The notes under the pieces were generated by a model. That model was not told where the DNA came from, ran no database searches, and saw nothing but the letters and a program-made list of their open reading frames with translations. Shown piece by piece: positions 34,608-42,888 of a stretch of 64,000 bases of DNA. Each line of letters starts with the position of its first letter. Position 1 is the stretch's first letter. The position numbers were made by a program, and so were the translations under genes. Source of the stretch: Lutispora thermophila DSM 19022 (lineage in GTDB: Bacteria > Bacillota > Clostridia > Lutisporales > Lutisporaceae); the NCBI RefSeq assembly GCF_900142105.1, contig NZ_FQZS01000014.1, positions 1 through 64,000 of the forward strand. The letters are read 5' to 3'.

Positions 34608-35267
34608 TTGATTAAAATAGCCCCATCCATATTATCTGCCAATTTTGCAAATTTGGTTTCAGACATAAAAGCTGTTGAAGATGCAGGTGCTGATATGCTT
34701 CACATTGACGTTATGGATGGTCACTTTGTACCTAATATAACTATAGGAGCTCCTGTAGTCAAAAGCTTGAGAAAAGTATCTGGTTTGATTTTTGATGTCC
34801 ATCTGATGATAGAAAAACCAGAATCATATATCAAGGATTTTGCTGATGCAGGGGCAGATATTATAAGCGTACATGCAGAAGCTTCAAGACATTTGCATAG
34901 ACTTTTGCAGATGATAAAGAGTGAAGGAATAAAAGCTAGTTTAGCATTAAATCCAGCTACACCTATTAATGTTATAGAACATTTATTGGATGATATAGAT
35001 ATGATACTTATTATGTCTGTAAATCCTGGATTTGGTGGACAAGAGTTTATACCGGCAATCTATGAAAAAATATCCTTGTTAAAAGAGTATTTGTTGAAAA
35101 AAAATAAAAGTATACCAATTCAGGTAGATGGAGGAATTGGGTTGAGCAATATTAAAAAAGTATGTGATTGTGGGGCAGAAGTCATTGTGTCAGGGTCTGC
35201 CATATTTAGATCTGAAAATGTGAAAGAGACTATCAGGCTTATGAAGAAAGCAGATGAAGATAAATGA
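34608..35267 (+). CDS. rpe: Ribulose-phosphate 3-epimerase
   Basis: Rpe interconverts ribulose-5-P and xylulose-5-P in the pentose phosphate pathway. The 219-residue TIM barrel shows APSILSANFANL, HIDVMDGHFVPNIT, MSVNPGFGGQEFIP and VDGGIGLSNI with the catalytic aspartates. The start is TTG at 34608 behind AGGAGG. It overlaps thiN in ATGA. Confidence 0.96.
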   Translation: MIKIAPSILSANFANLVSDIKAVEDAGADMLHIDVMDGHFVPNITIGAPVVKSLRKVSGLIFDVHLMIEKPESYIKDFADAGADIISVHAEASRHLHRLLQMIKSEGIKASLALNPATPINVIEHLLDDIDMILIMSVNPGFGGQEFIPAIYEKISLLKEYLLKKNKSIPIQVDGGIGLSNIKKVCDCGAEVIVSGSAIFRSENVKETIRLMKKADEDK

Positions 35268-35896
35268 AGACTGTAATAATCTGCAATGGTGAAATAACTG
35301 ATTATAGCTACTCAACTAAGGTAATACAATCTGCGGATTATGTTATATGTGCAGATGGCGGTACCAGACATACCTATGCAATGGGAATAGATCCGGATAT
35401 TATTATAGGTGATTTTGATTCATCAAGCAGTGAATATCTAGAGTACTATAAAAATAAAGGAATAAAAGTTGAAAAACATCCAATAGAAAAAGATAAAACT
35501 GATAGCCATATTTGCATTTTGAAAGCTCTGGATTTTTCGGATGAAATTGTGATCTTAGGTGCTACAGGCAATAGATTGGATCATACTTTGGCAAACATAT
35601 CATTGCTTAAAATTGGTATCGATCGAGGAGTAAAAATGTACATTGCTGATAAGCAGAATGAAATATTTTTGATAGATAGGGAAATTACTATATCGGGAAA
35701 ACCAGGAGAATATTTTTCTGTAATACCTTTTACTCCAAGAGTTGAAGGTATATGCATTAATGGTGCTAAATATGAATTGAATGATGCTGTAATGGAATTT
35801 GGTGACCCATATGGAACAAGCAATGAATTTAAAGAAAAAAAAGTACATATAAGTATAAAAAGCGGTTATTTATTAGTAATAAAATCGCGAGATTGA
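35264..35896 (+). CDS. thiN: Thiamine pyrophosphokinase
   Basis: ThiN pyrophosphorylates thiamine to thiamine diphosphate. The 210-residue protein has CADGGTRHTYAMGIDPDIII, GDFDSSSSEYLEYY, KDKTDSHICIL and LGATGNRLDHTLANI, the family's nucleotide and metal sites. It is the last gene of the operon, ended by the hairpin at 35904-35950. Confidence 0.95.
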   Translation: MKTVIICNGEITDYSYSTKVIQSADYVICADGGTRHTYAMGIDPDIIIGDFDSSSSEYLEYYKNKGIKVEKHPIEKDKTDSHICILKALDFSDEIVILGATGNRLDHTLANISLLKIGIDRGVKMYIADKQNEIFLIDREITISGKPGEYFSVIPFTPRVEGICINGAKYELNDAVMEFGDPYGTSNEFKEKKVHISIKSGYLLVIKSRD

Positions 35897-35903
35897 GTAA
35901 CAT

Positions 35904-35950
35904 AAATATCTCTATACGAGTATTATATATTAGTATAGAGGTATTTTTAT
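35904..35950 (+). terminator. Terminator after thiN
   Basis: CTCTATAC (35910-35917) pairs with GTATAGAG (35933-35940). The pairing extends outward through A/T pairs on both sides, and the right arm runs into TATTTTTATTT. The ribosome site of the next small gene follows immediately. Confidence 0.7.
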
Positions 35951-35964
35951 TTGGAGGAGTTTAT

Positions 35965-36120
35965 ATGGGGTATTCCTATAGAAAATTCGCTGGAATCATG
36001 TGCATATTATTGGCAGTTATTATTTTGGTAAGGATGATGCCTTTGTGGGCTTGGTATATCATAGTAATTTTTTTTATTGCTTCAATATGCTATCTTGTTT
36101 ACATTTCAATATTTAAGTAG
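35965..36120 (+). CDS. Small two-helix membrane protein (paralogue 1)
   Basis: This 51-residue protein begins MGYSYRKFAGIMCILLAVII, with a basic N-terminus. A hydrophobic helix is followed by a short turn with MMPLWAW, and a second helix ends CYLVYISIFK. GGAGGAG precedes the ATG. It shares its plan and many positions with the next gene: Y-x-x-(R/K)K-x-A-G, M-P-L-x-x-W and Y-x-x-I/Y near the end. This points to tandem duplication. No known family recognised. Confidence 0.65.
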   Translation: MGYSYRKFAGIMCILLAVIILVRMMPLWAWYIIVIFFIASICYLVYISIFK

Positions 36121-36134
36121 ATAGGAGGTATAGT

Positions 36135-36284
36135 ATGAGCTATAAGAAGAAAAAAGTTGCTGGGTTATTGGTTTTTTCTATTGGATTAGGTATTTTATTA
36201 GCGGTAACTATGCCTCTTATGGGTTGGATATTGCTGTCAGCCATTGCTTTAATCTATGTTGGAATATATCTATATAAAAATTAA
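36135..36284 (+). CDS. Small two-helix membrane protein (paralogue 2)
   Basis: The 49-residue product begins MSYKKKKVAGLLVFSIGLGI, followed by TMPLMGWILLSAIALIYVG and the ending IYLYKN. A clean AGGAGG site lies before the ATG at 36135, 14 bp after the stop of paralogue 1. Both would form a helical hairpin in the membrane with the basic end in the cytoplasm. Function unknown. A hairpin follows the stop directly. Confidence 0.65.
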   Translation: MSYKKKKVAGLLVFSIGLGILLAVTMPLMGWILLSAIALIYVGIYLYKN

Positions 36285-36359
36285 GAAAGGTCTCCATTGA
36301 AACCTTTCCTCTGCTCTTTACTGAGCTAATACTCCACCAAAGGGGTGTTGCTCAGTAAA
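36285..36359. terminator. Tandem hairpins between convergent genes
   Basis: GAAAGGT/ACCTTTC (36285-36291 and 36302-36308) reads on the minus strand into TTAATTTTT and can end rpmB. TTTACTGAGC/GCTCAGTAAA (36317-36326 and 36350-36359) is a 10-bp stem with a 23-base, partly self-pairing loop (CACC/GGGTG). The second lacks a T-run. Confidence 0.6.
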
Positions 36360-36391
36360 TTCATTTCATTTTAATATAAATGTTTTAAATA

Positions 36392-36583
36392 CTATATAGC
36401 TCTTTGAACTTTTCCAGATCTTAAGCATCTGGTACAAACATGGATTCTCTTAGGAGTACCGTTAACTATAGCTCTTACAGTTCTGATGTTAGGAAGCCAA
36501 ACTCTCCTGCTGTGTCTGTTTGAATGACTTACTTGATTGCCTGAAATCATACCTTTACCGCACACTTCACAATGTCTAGCCAT
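36392..36583 (-). CDS. rpmB: 50S ribosomal protein L28
   Basis: The 63-residue ribosomal protein L28 begins MARHCEVCGKGMISGNQVSH and ends CTRCLRSGKVQRAI. Both zinc-binding CxxC pairs are present, so this is the zinc form. I chose the ATG at 36583 with GGAGGTG upstream; the longer frame to 36667 has no ribosome site. A TTGCCT-17 bp-TTAAAA promoter lies upstream on the minus strand (about 36630-36660). Confidence 0.96.
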   Translation of the reverse strand: MARHCEVCGKGMISGNQVSHSNRHSRRVWLPNIRTVRAIVNGTPKRIHVCTRCLRSGKVQRAI

Positions 36584-36896
36584 ATATGCACACCTCCTTC
36601 GGTAGATTACTTTCACATAAAACATTATTATTTTAACACATATACTATAATAAAGGCAATAATACAAAAAAATATTTACTTAAAAAACCAACTGATATTA
36701 ATTAATATTATTTGTTATAGGAAATAATTATATAATGTAATGGATAAAAGATTTCTCTGATATTAAATACCAAATTGATTAAGAATTATGAAGAAGGAGT
36801 ATCTTAATCCCTTTGAAATAGGGAGTTACTGTAATTGCTTGCACAATCACTTACATTATTATAAAATATATTTAAAAAGCAGGAGGCGATATAATA
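36584..36896. other. 313-bp divergent region rpmB/asp23
   Basis: No gene is visible. The left part carries the rpmB promoter. The right part has an inverted repeat GATTAAGA/TCTTAATC (36777-36784, 36802-36809) enclosing AAGAAGGAG. A small hairpin CCCT/AGGG (36809-36823) follows, suggesting a folded 5' leader for the asp23-fakA transcript. No known riboswitch consensus was recognised. Confidence 0.4.
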
Positions 36897-37247
36897 ATGC
36901 CAGGTAAAATGAGAACAGATTTTGGAGAAATTAATATATCTGATGATGTTTTAGCTTCCTTAGCCGGATTAGCTACCACTGAATGCTATGGCATAGTAGG
37001 TATGGCGTCAAAAAGTGCTAAAGATGGTATAGTTGAGTTATTGAAAAAAGATAACCTCAGCAAAGGAGTAAAAGTGTCTTCTGATGGTGAGGAAATAATA
37101 ATAGATTTATATATTATCGTTGAGTTTGGTACAAAAATATCTGTTGTTGCAGACAATATTATTAGTAAAGTAAAGTATACATTAGAAAACTTAACAGGAT
37201 TAAAAGTAAAAAAGGTAAATATTAATGTACAAGGAGTTAGAGTATAG
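36897..37247 (+). CDS. Asp23/Gls24 family envelope protein
   Basis: The 116-residue Asp23-like protein resembles YloU, which is always next to the FakA/YloV gene. It starts MPGKMRTDFGEINISDDVLA, with the conserved GIVGMASKSAKDGI and VDLYIIVEFGTKIS-type blocks and the ending VKKVNINVQGVRV. In Staphylococcus Asp23 forms a membrane-associated network. AGGAGGCGAT precedes the ATG. Its last 23 bp overlap a frame of fakA, but the fakA start is probably downstream. Confidence 0.93.
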   Translation: MPGKMRTDFGEINISDDVLASLAGLATTECYGIVGMASKSAKDGIVELLKKDNLSKGVKVSSDGEEIIIDLYIIVEFGTKISVVADNIISKVKYTLENLTGLKVKKVNINVQGVRV

Positions 37248-37269
37248 CTCTATTAAGGAGGTTCAAACT

Positions 37270-38901
37270 TTGTCAGACATACATAGAGAAGTAATACAAG
37301 GTATGCATCTGAAAAATATGATAATTTCAGGTGCTAACAACCTTGAGAATAATAAAAATATAGTAAATTCACTAAATGTATTTCCAGTACCTGATGGTGA
37401 TACAGGCACTAATATGTCATTGACTATGAACTCAGCAGTAAAAGAAATAAATAAATGTGAAGATCTAGAAGTAAGTTTGGTGGCAGATTCAGCAGCAAAC
37501 GGCTCCCTTATGGGAGCCAGAGGTAATTCAGGAGTAATACTGTCTCAGATATTTAGGGGATTTGCAAAAGGATTAAAGAATGTGAAGGAAATTGATTCGG
37601 TGGCTTTAGCCAATGCAATAATGGAAGGCTGCAATACAGCATATAAGGCTGTAATGAAGCCAACTGAAGGAACTATACTTACTGTAATAAGAGAGGGAGC
37701 AGAGTTTGGTCTAAAGATAGCAAAGAGCACTCCGAACACAGCAGAATTACTGGGCAAGATTATTGAAAAAGCCAATGAAACATTAAACAAAACTCCTGAA
37801 ATGCTTCCTATCTTAAAACAGGCAGGAGTTGTAGATGCAGGAGGAAAAGGTCTTATATTTATTCTTAAAGGCATGCATCATTATCTTGTGACAAAAGAAG
37901 TAATACAGTTAGCAGAGGTTCCTGTAGTAGAGGTTGAAGTTGAAACTGCTAAACCTGTTTATGATGATGACATAGTCTTTGGTTATTGCACTGAATTTTT
38001 TATTAAAGGTAAAGATTTAAATCCTGAAGAGTTTAAAAAGAAAGTAATAGATATTGGAGATTCGATAGTAGTTGTAGGGGATGAAAATCTAATAAAGGTT
38101 CATATCCACACAAACAACCCAGGAACTGTTATTGAAGAAGCTTTGCGATTTGGTTATTTATCTAAAATTAAAATCGATAATATGAGAGAGCAGCATCAAG
38201 AACTCTTACTGAATGAGGAAGAAAGAAAAACCAATGAGGAACTAAAGAATTATGGAGTAGTTGCTGTAGCTATGGGTTCGGGAATATCTAGAATTTTTAA
38301 GGATTTGGGAGCTGATGAAATAATTGAAGGCGGACAGACCATGAACCCAAGCACAGAAGACATATTAAAAAGTGTTGATAGAATAAATGCGGAAAATATA
38401 ATAATACTACCTAATAATAGTAATATAGTTTTGGCAGCAAACCAAGCAAAATCTATATCGAATAAGAATATAACTGTTATACCTACCAAATCTATACCTC
38501 AGGGAATAAGCGCTTTAATGGCACTAGATGTTGAGAAATCAATTGAAGAAAATGAAAAGAAGATTAATAAGGCTATAAGTGAAGTGAAGACTGGCCTTAT
38601 AACTTATGCAGTAAGGAATTCCAATTTTGATGGGGTTGATATTGAAGAAGGAAACTATCTAGGTATTACAGATGGAAAGATAAATGCTGTTGGGGAAGAT
38701 ATGAAAGATGTAATATATAAGGTAATGGATGCCATGATAGATGAAGATGCTTCTTTGATAACTGTATATTATGGCAACGATGTAAGTGAAGAAGAGGCTT
38801 TGAAGCTGGAAGAAGATATTCGAGGACGCTATGAGGAATGTGATATAGAAATGCATTATGGAGGACAACCATTGTATTATTATATTTTATCTGTTGAATA
38901 A
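37270..38901 (+). CDS. fakA: Fatty acid kinase catalytic subunit FakA
   Basis: FakA (YloV, DAK-like) phosphorylates fatty acids held by FakB, so they can enter phospholipid synthesis through PlsX/PlsY. The 543-residue protein has the DhaL-type nucleotide domain with PVPDGDTGTNMSLTM and NGSLMGARGNSGVILSQ. A middle domain with YGVVAVAMGSGISRIF and a C-terminal EDD-type domain follow. I chose the TTG at 37270 because AAGGAGG is eight bases upstream; the earlier ATG at 37225 lies inside asp23 and lacks a site. No fakB is visible in the window. Confidence 0.93.
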   Translation: MSDIHREVIQGMHLKNMIISGANNLENNKNIVNSLNVFPVPDGDTGTNMSLTMNSAVKEINKCEDLEVSLVADSAANGSLMGARGNSGVILSQIFRGFAKGLKNVKEIDSVALANAIMEGCNTAYKAVMKPTEGTILTVIREGAEFGLKIAKSTPNTAELLGKIIEKANETLNKTPEMLPILKQAGVVDAGGKGLIFILKGMHHYLVTKEVIQLAEVPVVEVEVETAKPVYDDDIVFGYCTEFFIKGKDLNPEEFKKKVIDIGDSIVVVGDENLIKVHIHTNNPGTVIEEALRFGYLSKIKIDNMREQHQELLLNEEERKTNEELKNYGVVAVAMGSGISRIFKDLGADEIIEGGQTMNPSTEDILKSVDRINAENIIILPNNSNIVLAANQAKSISNKNITVIPTKSIPQGISALMALDVEKSIEENEKKINKAISEVKTGLITYAVRNSNFDGVDIEEGNYLGITDGKINAVGEDMKDVIYKVMDAMIDEDASLITVYYGNDVSEEEALKLEEDIRGRYEECDIEMHYGGQPLYYYILSVE

Positions 38902-38912
38902 AATATATCAAC

Positions 38913-38946
38913 AAAATGCGTAAATTTAATAGAATTTACGCATTTT
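38913..38946. terminator. Terminator after fakA
   Basis: AAAATGCGTAAATT-TAATAG-AATTTACGCATTTT is a perfect 14-bp stem whose right arm ends in TTTT. Confidence 0.8.
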
Positions 38947-38977
38947 ATGTGAAATGAATCTATGATGGGGTATCAAA

Positions 38978-41044
38978 ATGAACAAATTAGATGAAAATGT
39001 TCAGGTTTTAAAGGGAATAGGTAGCTTTAAAGCAAAATTACTGTTAAAGCTTGGCATAAGAACCATAGGTGACTTAGTTTATTATTTCCCAAAACGATAT
39101 AAGGATAAAAGCATCATAACGAATATTAGAGATCTGATGCCTGATGAATTTTATAACATTAAAGGAACCATACAGGCAAAAGCAACAGAATCCAGAAGCA
39201 AAAAAGGTCTCCTTATAACTAAATATGTGGTGAGTGATGGGACAGGCTCTCTTGTCATTATTTTCTATAATAATAAATATGCTAAAGCTTTATTTAAGCC
39301 TGGCGATACCATCATTTTTTCTGGAAAGACAAGTTTAATTAATAATTATATTTCTATGGAATGTCCTGAGTATGAAAAGATATCATCAAATAATATAAAT
39401 GCATTTCGAATTGTACCTGAGTATGGATTGACTGAAGGTTTAAGCCAAAAAGAAATGAGAAAAGCAGTTTATTATGCTTTAGAGTATATCGATAACACAA
39501 TTGAAGAGGTTTTTCCTTCTGATTTCAGAACTAAATTCAAGATAGCAGAAATTAATTTTTCATTGAGGAACATTCATTTTCCAGATACTCAAAAGAATTT
39601 GCAGCTTGCCTTGAGGAGATTAAAGTTCCAGGAGGTCTTTTTTTTACAATCCTATATAATTAGGCTTAGGGGTATTTCTACTGATCAGGATACAGGAATA
39701 GAATTTAGAGCCACAGAGGAAGTAAAGGCTTTTGTTTCAAAGCTTCCATATAAACTAACAGGTGCGCAGCAAAGGGTTTTGGAAGAAGTTCTAACGGATA
39801 TGAGTAAACCAAAGGTTATGAATCGATTGATTCAGGGCGATGTAGGATCAGGCAAAACAGTTATAGCATTTTTGGCATTGCTTAATTGTGTTAAGAGCGG
39901 TTATCAAGGTGTCATGATGGCACCAACAGAAATATTAGCGGCTCAACATTTTGAAACAATAAAGGGATATATAGAGCTTGGTCTGGAGGATATTAATGTT
40001 GCTTTATTGACAGGAAGCATGAAGACTTCTCAGAAAAAAGAAGTACTGGAAAACATCAATAATGGAAAGATTAATATCGTTATTGGCACTCACGCATTAT
40101 TGAGTGATGGTGTAGAATTTAATAATTTAGGATTAGTCATTACCGATGAACAGCATAGATTTGGAGTAAGGCAAAGGGCAGTATTAAAATCTAAAGGAGT
40201 CAATCCTGATGTGTTGGTTATGAGTGCAACTCCTATACCCAGAACATTATCACTTGTTCTTTATGGAGATTTGGATATATCGGTTATAGATGAGCTTCCA
40301 CCAAACAGGAAAAAAGTTGAAACTTATTTCATCGGATCTGATAAAAGAGAAAGACTTTATAATTTTGTAAAAAAACACATTGATGAAGGACGACAGGCAT
40401 ATATTGTATGTCCGTTAGTTGAAGAATCTGATAAGTTGGAAATCAATTCTGCAAAAGAATATTGCGATAACATAAAAAAAAGCTATTTTAAAGATTATAA
40501 CATCGGCCTTATTTATGGAAAGATGAAAAATGAAGATAAAGATAAGATCATGGAGAGCTTTAAAAATGGGGAAATCCATATAATTGTATCAACAACGGTT
40601 ATTGAGGTTGGAATCAATGTGCCTAATGCCACAATAATGTTGATTGAGAATGCTGAAAGGTTTGGACTAGCTCAACTTCACCAGTTGAGAGGAAGAGTAG
40701 GAAGAGGAAGTCATCAGTCCTATTGTGTGCTTATATCTGACTCTGATAGTCAAAGTGTAAGAGATAGACTTAAGTTTATGACAAAAACTAACGATGGTTT
40801 TTTAATTGCAAAAAAGGATTTAGAGACAAGAGGAAGTGGTGAAATATTAGGGACAAAGCAGCATGGTTTGCCAGAGTTTAAGCTTGTGGATTTATCAAAG
40901 GATCATGAAATTATTAAAACCTCCAAAGAAGCCATCGTCTATTTATATAGACAAAATAAAATAAAAGAATGCGATTACCATAAGTTGGAGAAATATTTGG
41001 ATGATGAATACGCAAAAATAACAGAAGAAATAGCATTAAATTAA
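38978..41044 (+). CDS. recG: ATP-dependent DNA helicase RecG
   Basis: RecG reverses stalled forks and branch-migrates Holliday junctions. The 688-residue protein has an N-terminal wedge/OB domain with LLKLGIRTIGDLVYYFPKRY. The helicase motor follows: IQGDVGSGKTVIAFLAL (Walker A), VITDEQHRFGVRQR (DExH), MSATPIPRTL and AQLHQLRGRVGRG. Intact; no neighbour suggests a special role. Confidence 0.96.
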   Translation: MNKLDENVQVLKGIGSFKAKLLLKLGIRTIGDLVYYFPKRYKDKSIITNIRDLMPDEFYNIKGTIQAKATESRSKKGLLITKYVVSDGTGSLVIIFYNNKYAKALFKPGDTIIFSGKTSLINNYISMECPEYEKISSNNINAFRIVPEYGLTEGLSQKEMRKAVYYALEYIDNTIEEVFPSDFRTKFKIAEINFSLRNIHFPDTQKNLQLALRRLKFQEVFFLQSYIIRLRGISTDQDTGIEFRATEEVKAFVSKLPYKLTGAQQRVLEEVLTDMSKPKVMNRLIQGDVGSGKTVIAFLALLNCVKSGYQGVMMAPTEILAAQHFETIKGYIELGLEDINVALLTGSMKTSQKKEVLENINNGKINIVIGTHALLSDGVEFNNLGLVITDEQHRFGVRQRAVLKSKGVNPDVLVMSATPIPRTLSLVLYGDLDISVIDELPPNRKKVETYFIGSDKRERLYNFVKKHIDEGRQAYIVCPLVEESDKLEINSAKEYCDNIKKSYFKDYNIGLIYGKMKNEDKDKIMESFKNGEIHIIVSTTVIEVGINVPNATIMLIENAERFGLAQLHQLRGRVGRGSHQSYCVLISDSDSQSVRDRLKFMTKTNDGFLIAKKDLETRGSGEILGTKQHGLPEFKLVDLSKDHEIIKTSKEAIVYLYRQNKIKECDYHKLEKYLDDEYAKITEEIALN

Positions 41045-41045
41045 A

Positions 41046-41069
41046 ATACTGGTGATAAATCACCAGTAT
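41046..41069. repeat. Perfect hairpin after recG
   Basis: ATACTGGTGA-TAAA-TCACCAGTAT is a 10-bp perfect stem with a four-base loop, right behind the recG stop. No T-run follows, so this is an unusual or weak terminator, or an RNA-stability element. Confidence 0.6.
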
Positions 41070-41099
41070 AGGGAGAGGAGAAATTGAAGGAAGAGCTCT

Positions 41100-41171
41100 A
41101 TGGGGAAATATAGTGTATTACTAATATCCCTAATTATAGATTTTGCAATTAAGTGTTTTTTATTCACTTAA
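41100..41171 (+). CDS. Doubtful 23-residue hydrophobic micro-ORF
   Basis: ATG at 41100, with GGAAGAG nearby, opens a 23-codon frame (MGKYSVLLISLIIDFAIK, ending CFLFT) in the gap between recG and rsmD. It is hydrophobic and could form one membrane helix, but the ribosome site is modest and chance is a fair explanation. Confidence 0.2.
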   Translation: MGKYSVLLISLIIDFAIKCFLFT

Positions 41172-41246
41172 ATAAATCATATTTTGTCTAAAAATAGGTT
41201 TTGTGGTAAAATATTATTGTTGTTATTATGTTTAGGAGGATATCTA

Positions 41247-41801
41247 TTGAGAATTATAGCAGGAGATTTAAAAGGAAGAAAACTGGAGAGTATAAATACA
41301 GATAATATAAGACCTACTTCAGACAAAGTTAGAGAAGCTTTGTTCAGCATTCTAGGAAATAAGGTCATAGATTCCAGGTTTTTAGATTTGTTTGCAGGAA
41401 GCGGAGGCGTGGGTATAGAAGCTTACAGCAGAGGTGCAAGGGATGTAGTGTTTGTGGATGCAAGTATTGATAGCATTAAAGTTTTGAAGAAGAATCTAGA
41501 AAAAATCAATATTATAAATGAAACAAAAGTTATACATAGTGATTATTCTGTAGCTATTGAAAGGTTATCAAATCAAGGAAGAGAATTTGATATCATTTTT
41601 ATAGATCCTCCCTATAAAATGGGCATAGCCTTGGAGGCAGCTGGTAAAATTTTAGAGAGAAAACTGCTGGCAGAGGACGGGATAATCATTATTGAACATG
41701 ATTCCAAGGATATAATGCCTGAAACAACAGGTGTTTTGGTAAAATTCAAAGAGAAAAAATATGGCAATAATAGTCTATCGCTATATTGTATCAAAAATTA
41801 G
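41247..41801 (+). CDS. rsmD: 16S rRNA m2G966 methyltransferase RsmD
   Basis: RsmD methylates G966 of 16S rRNA. The 184-residue protein shows MRIIAGDLKGRKLES, RPTSDKVREALFSIL, the SAM motif LDLFAGSGGVGIEAYSRGA and the catalytic IIFIDPPYKM. I chose the TTG at 41247, behind TTAGGAGG; an upstream start at 41184 would add a hydrophobic stretch foreign to the family. It is followed by coaD, the classic pair. Confidence 0.95.
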   Translation: MRIIAGDLKGRKLESINTDNIRPTSDKVREALFSILGNKVIDSRFLDLFAGSGGVGIEAYSRGARDVVFVDASIDSIKVLKKNLEKINIINETKVIHSDYSVAIERLSNQGREFDIIFIDPPYKMGIALEAAGKILERKLLAEDGIIIIEHDSKDIMPETTGVLVKFKEKKYGNNSLSLYCIKN

Positions 41802-41817
41802 AATGGGGAGATAAAAA

Positions 41818-42291
41818 ATGAAAATTGGAGTTTATCCTGGAAGCTTTGACCCGGTTACTAATGGACATTTGGATATAATTGAGAGAGCTTCAAAGTTATT
41901 TGATAAGCTTATAGTAGCAGTGCTTATCAATAGTAATAAATCACCGCTTTTTTCTGTAGAAAAGAGATTGGAGTTTCTGAAAGAAAGTTGTAAAAATATC
42001 AAAAATGTTGAAATAGCTTCATTTGATGGTTTATTAATTGAGTTTGCAAAGAAAAACAATGCTAACACTATAATAAAAGGTTTAAGAGCTGTATCCGATT
42101 TTGAATATGAGTTTCAAATGGCTTTGATGAATAGAAAATTAAACCCTGAAATAGAGACGATTTTTATGATGACAAGCAATAAGTATTCCTACTTAAGTTC
42201 TAGTTTAGTGAAAGAAGTAGCTAAATTTGGAGGATGTGTGAAAGGCTTGATACCGGAGGTAGTAGAAAGGGAATTGTATAAAAAAGTATAA
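41818..42291 (+). CDS. coaD: Phosphopantetheine adenylyltransferase
   Basis: CoaD makes dephospho-CoA from 4'-phosphopantetheine and ATP. The 157-residue protein has [17 protein letters not shown] (the HxGH-type motif as TNGH), [22 protein letters not shown] and the [16 protein letters not shown] block. Length is standard. Confidence 0.96.
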   Translation: MKIGVYPGSFDPVTNGHLDIIERASKLFDKLIVAVLINSNKSPLFSVEKRLEFLKESCKNIKNVEIASFDGLLIEFAKKNNANTIIKGLRAVSDFEYEFQMALMNRKLNPEIETIFMMTSNKYSYLSSSLVKEVAKFGGCVKGLIPEVVERELYKKV

Positions 42292-42306
42292 GCAGGGGGT
42301 TATGTA

Positions 42307-42843
42307 ATGGAGGTTTTGCTTTTGTTAGATGCCTTAGAGGATATAATTGAAAAGGCATCAAATTTACCTTTGTCTTCTAAAGTCGTTGTAAACAAGGAAG
42401 AATTGCTGGATATAATTAAAGATATAAGAATCAAACTTCCTGATGAAATGAAGCAAGCTCAATGGATCAAAGAAGAAAGGCAGAAAATATTAATTGAAGC
42501 TAAAAAAGAGGCAGAGAATATAAGAAAAGAATGCGATGAAAGGCTTCAAAAGATCAAAGAAGAAAGACAACGGATACTGGCTGAAGCTGAAAAAGAATCT
42601 GAGATTTTAAGACAAGAAGCTGACAGAAGAATAAAGAGCATGATAGATGAAAGCGAAATTACAAAGAGAGCAAATGAACAGGCAAAGGAAATAATAAGTG
42701 CTGCACAGCAGGATGCAAAAAAAATAAGATTAGGAGCAAAAGCTTATGCTGATGATATACTTGTAGAATTATCGGCAAAGGTAGAAAAGGTTCTGGCTAC
42801 TATTAACGCTAACAGAGAAGAATTAAAAAATTATAAAAGCTGA
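42307..42843 (+). CDS. Coiled-coil protein, ATPase b-subunit/DivIVA-like
   Basis: This 178-residue protein is almost entirely helical. An N-terminal block MEVLLLLDALEDIIEKASN is followed by a Lys/Glu-rich coiled coil (about 60-150) with a repeated segment: WIKEERQKILIEAKKEAENI and then IKEERQRILAEAEKESEI. Such proteins are often auto-named ATP synthase subunit b or DivIVA-like, but the membrane anchor of subunit b is absent. It is regularly found between coaD and ylbJ in Clostridia, by recollection. Function unknown. Confidence 0.7.
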   Translation: MEVLLLLDALEDIIEKASNLPLSSKVVVNKEELLDIIKDIRIKLPDEMKQAQWIKEERQKILIEAKKEAENIRKECDERLQKIKEERQRILAEAEKESEILRQEADRRIKSMIDESEITKRANEQAKEIISAAQQDAKKIRLGAKAYADDILVELSAKVEKVLATINANREELKNYKS

Positions 42844-42859
42844 TGGCAGCAGAGTTAAA

Positions 42860-42888
42860 AATAAGCTGTATATCAGCTTATTTTTTTT
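42860..42888. terminator. Bidirectional terminator, coiled-coil gene / ylbJ
   Basis: AATAAGCTG-TATAT-CAGCTTATT followed by TTTTTT on the plus strand. On the minus strand the same hairpin is followed by TTTAAC and overlaps the end of ylbJ. Confidence 0.88.

Noticed and set aside
36584-36667. Longer rpmB reading frame
   Set aside because: The extra residues are not part of L28, and the GGAGGTG site fits the ATG at 36583.
37225-37269. Upstream ATG for fakA inside asp23
   Set aside because: No ribosome site; AAGGAGG at 37255-37261 points to the TTG at 37270.
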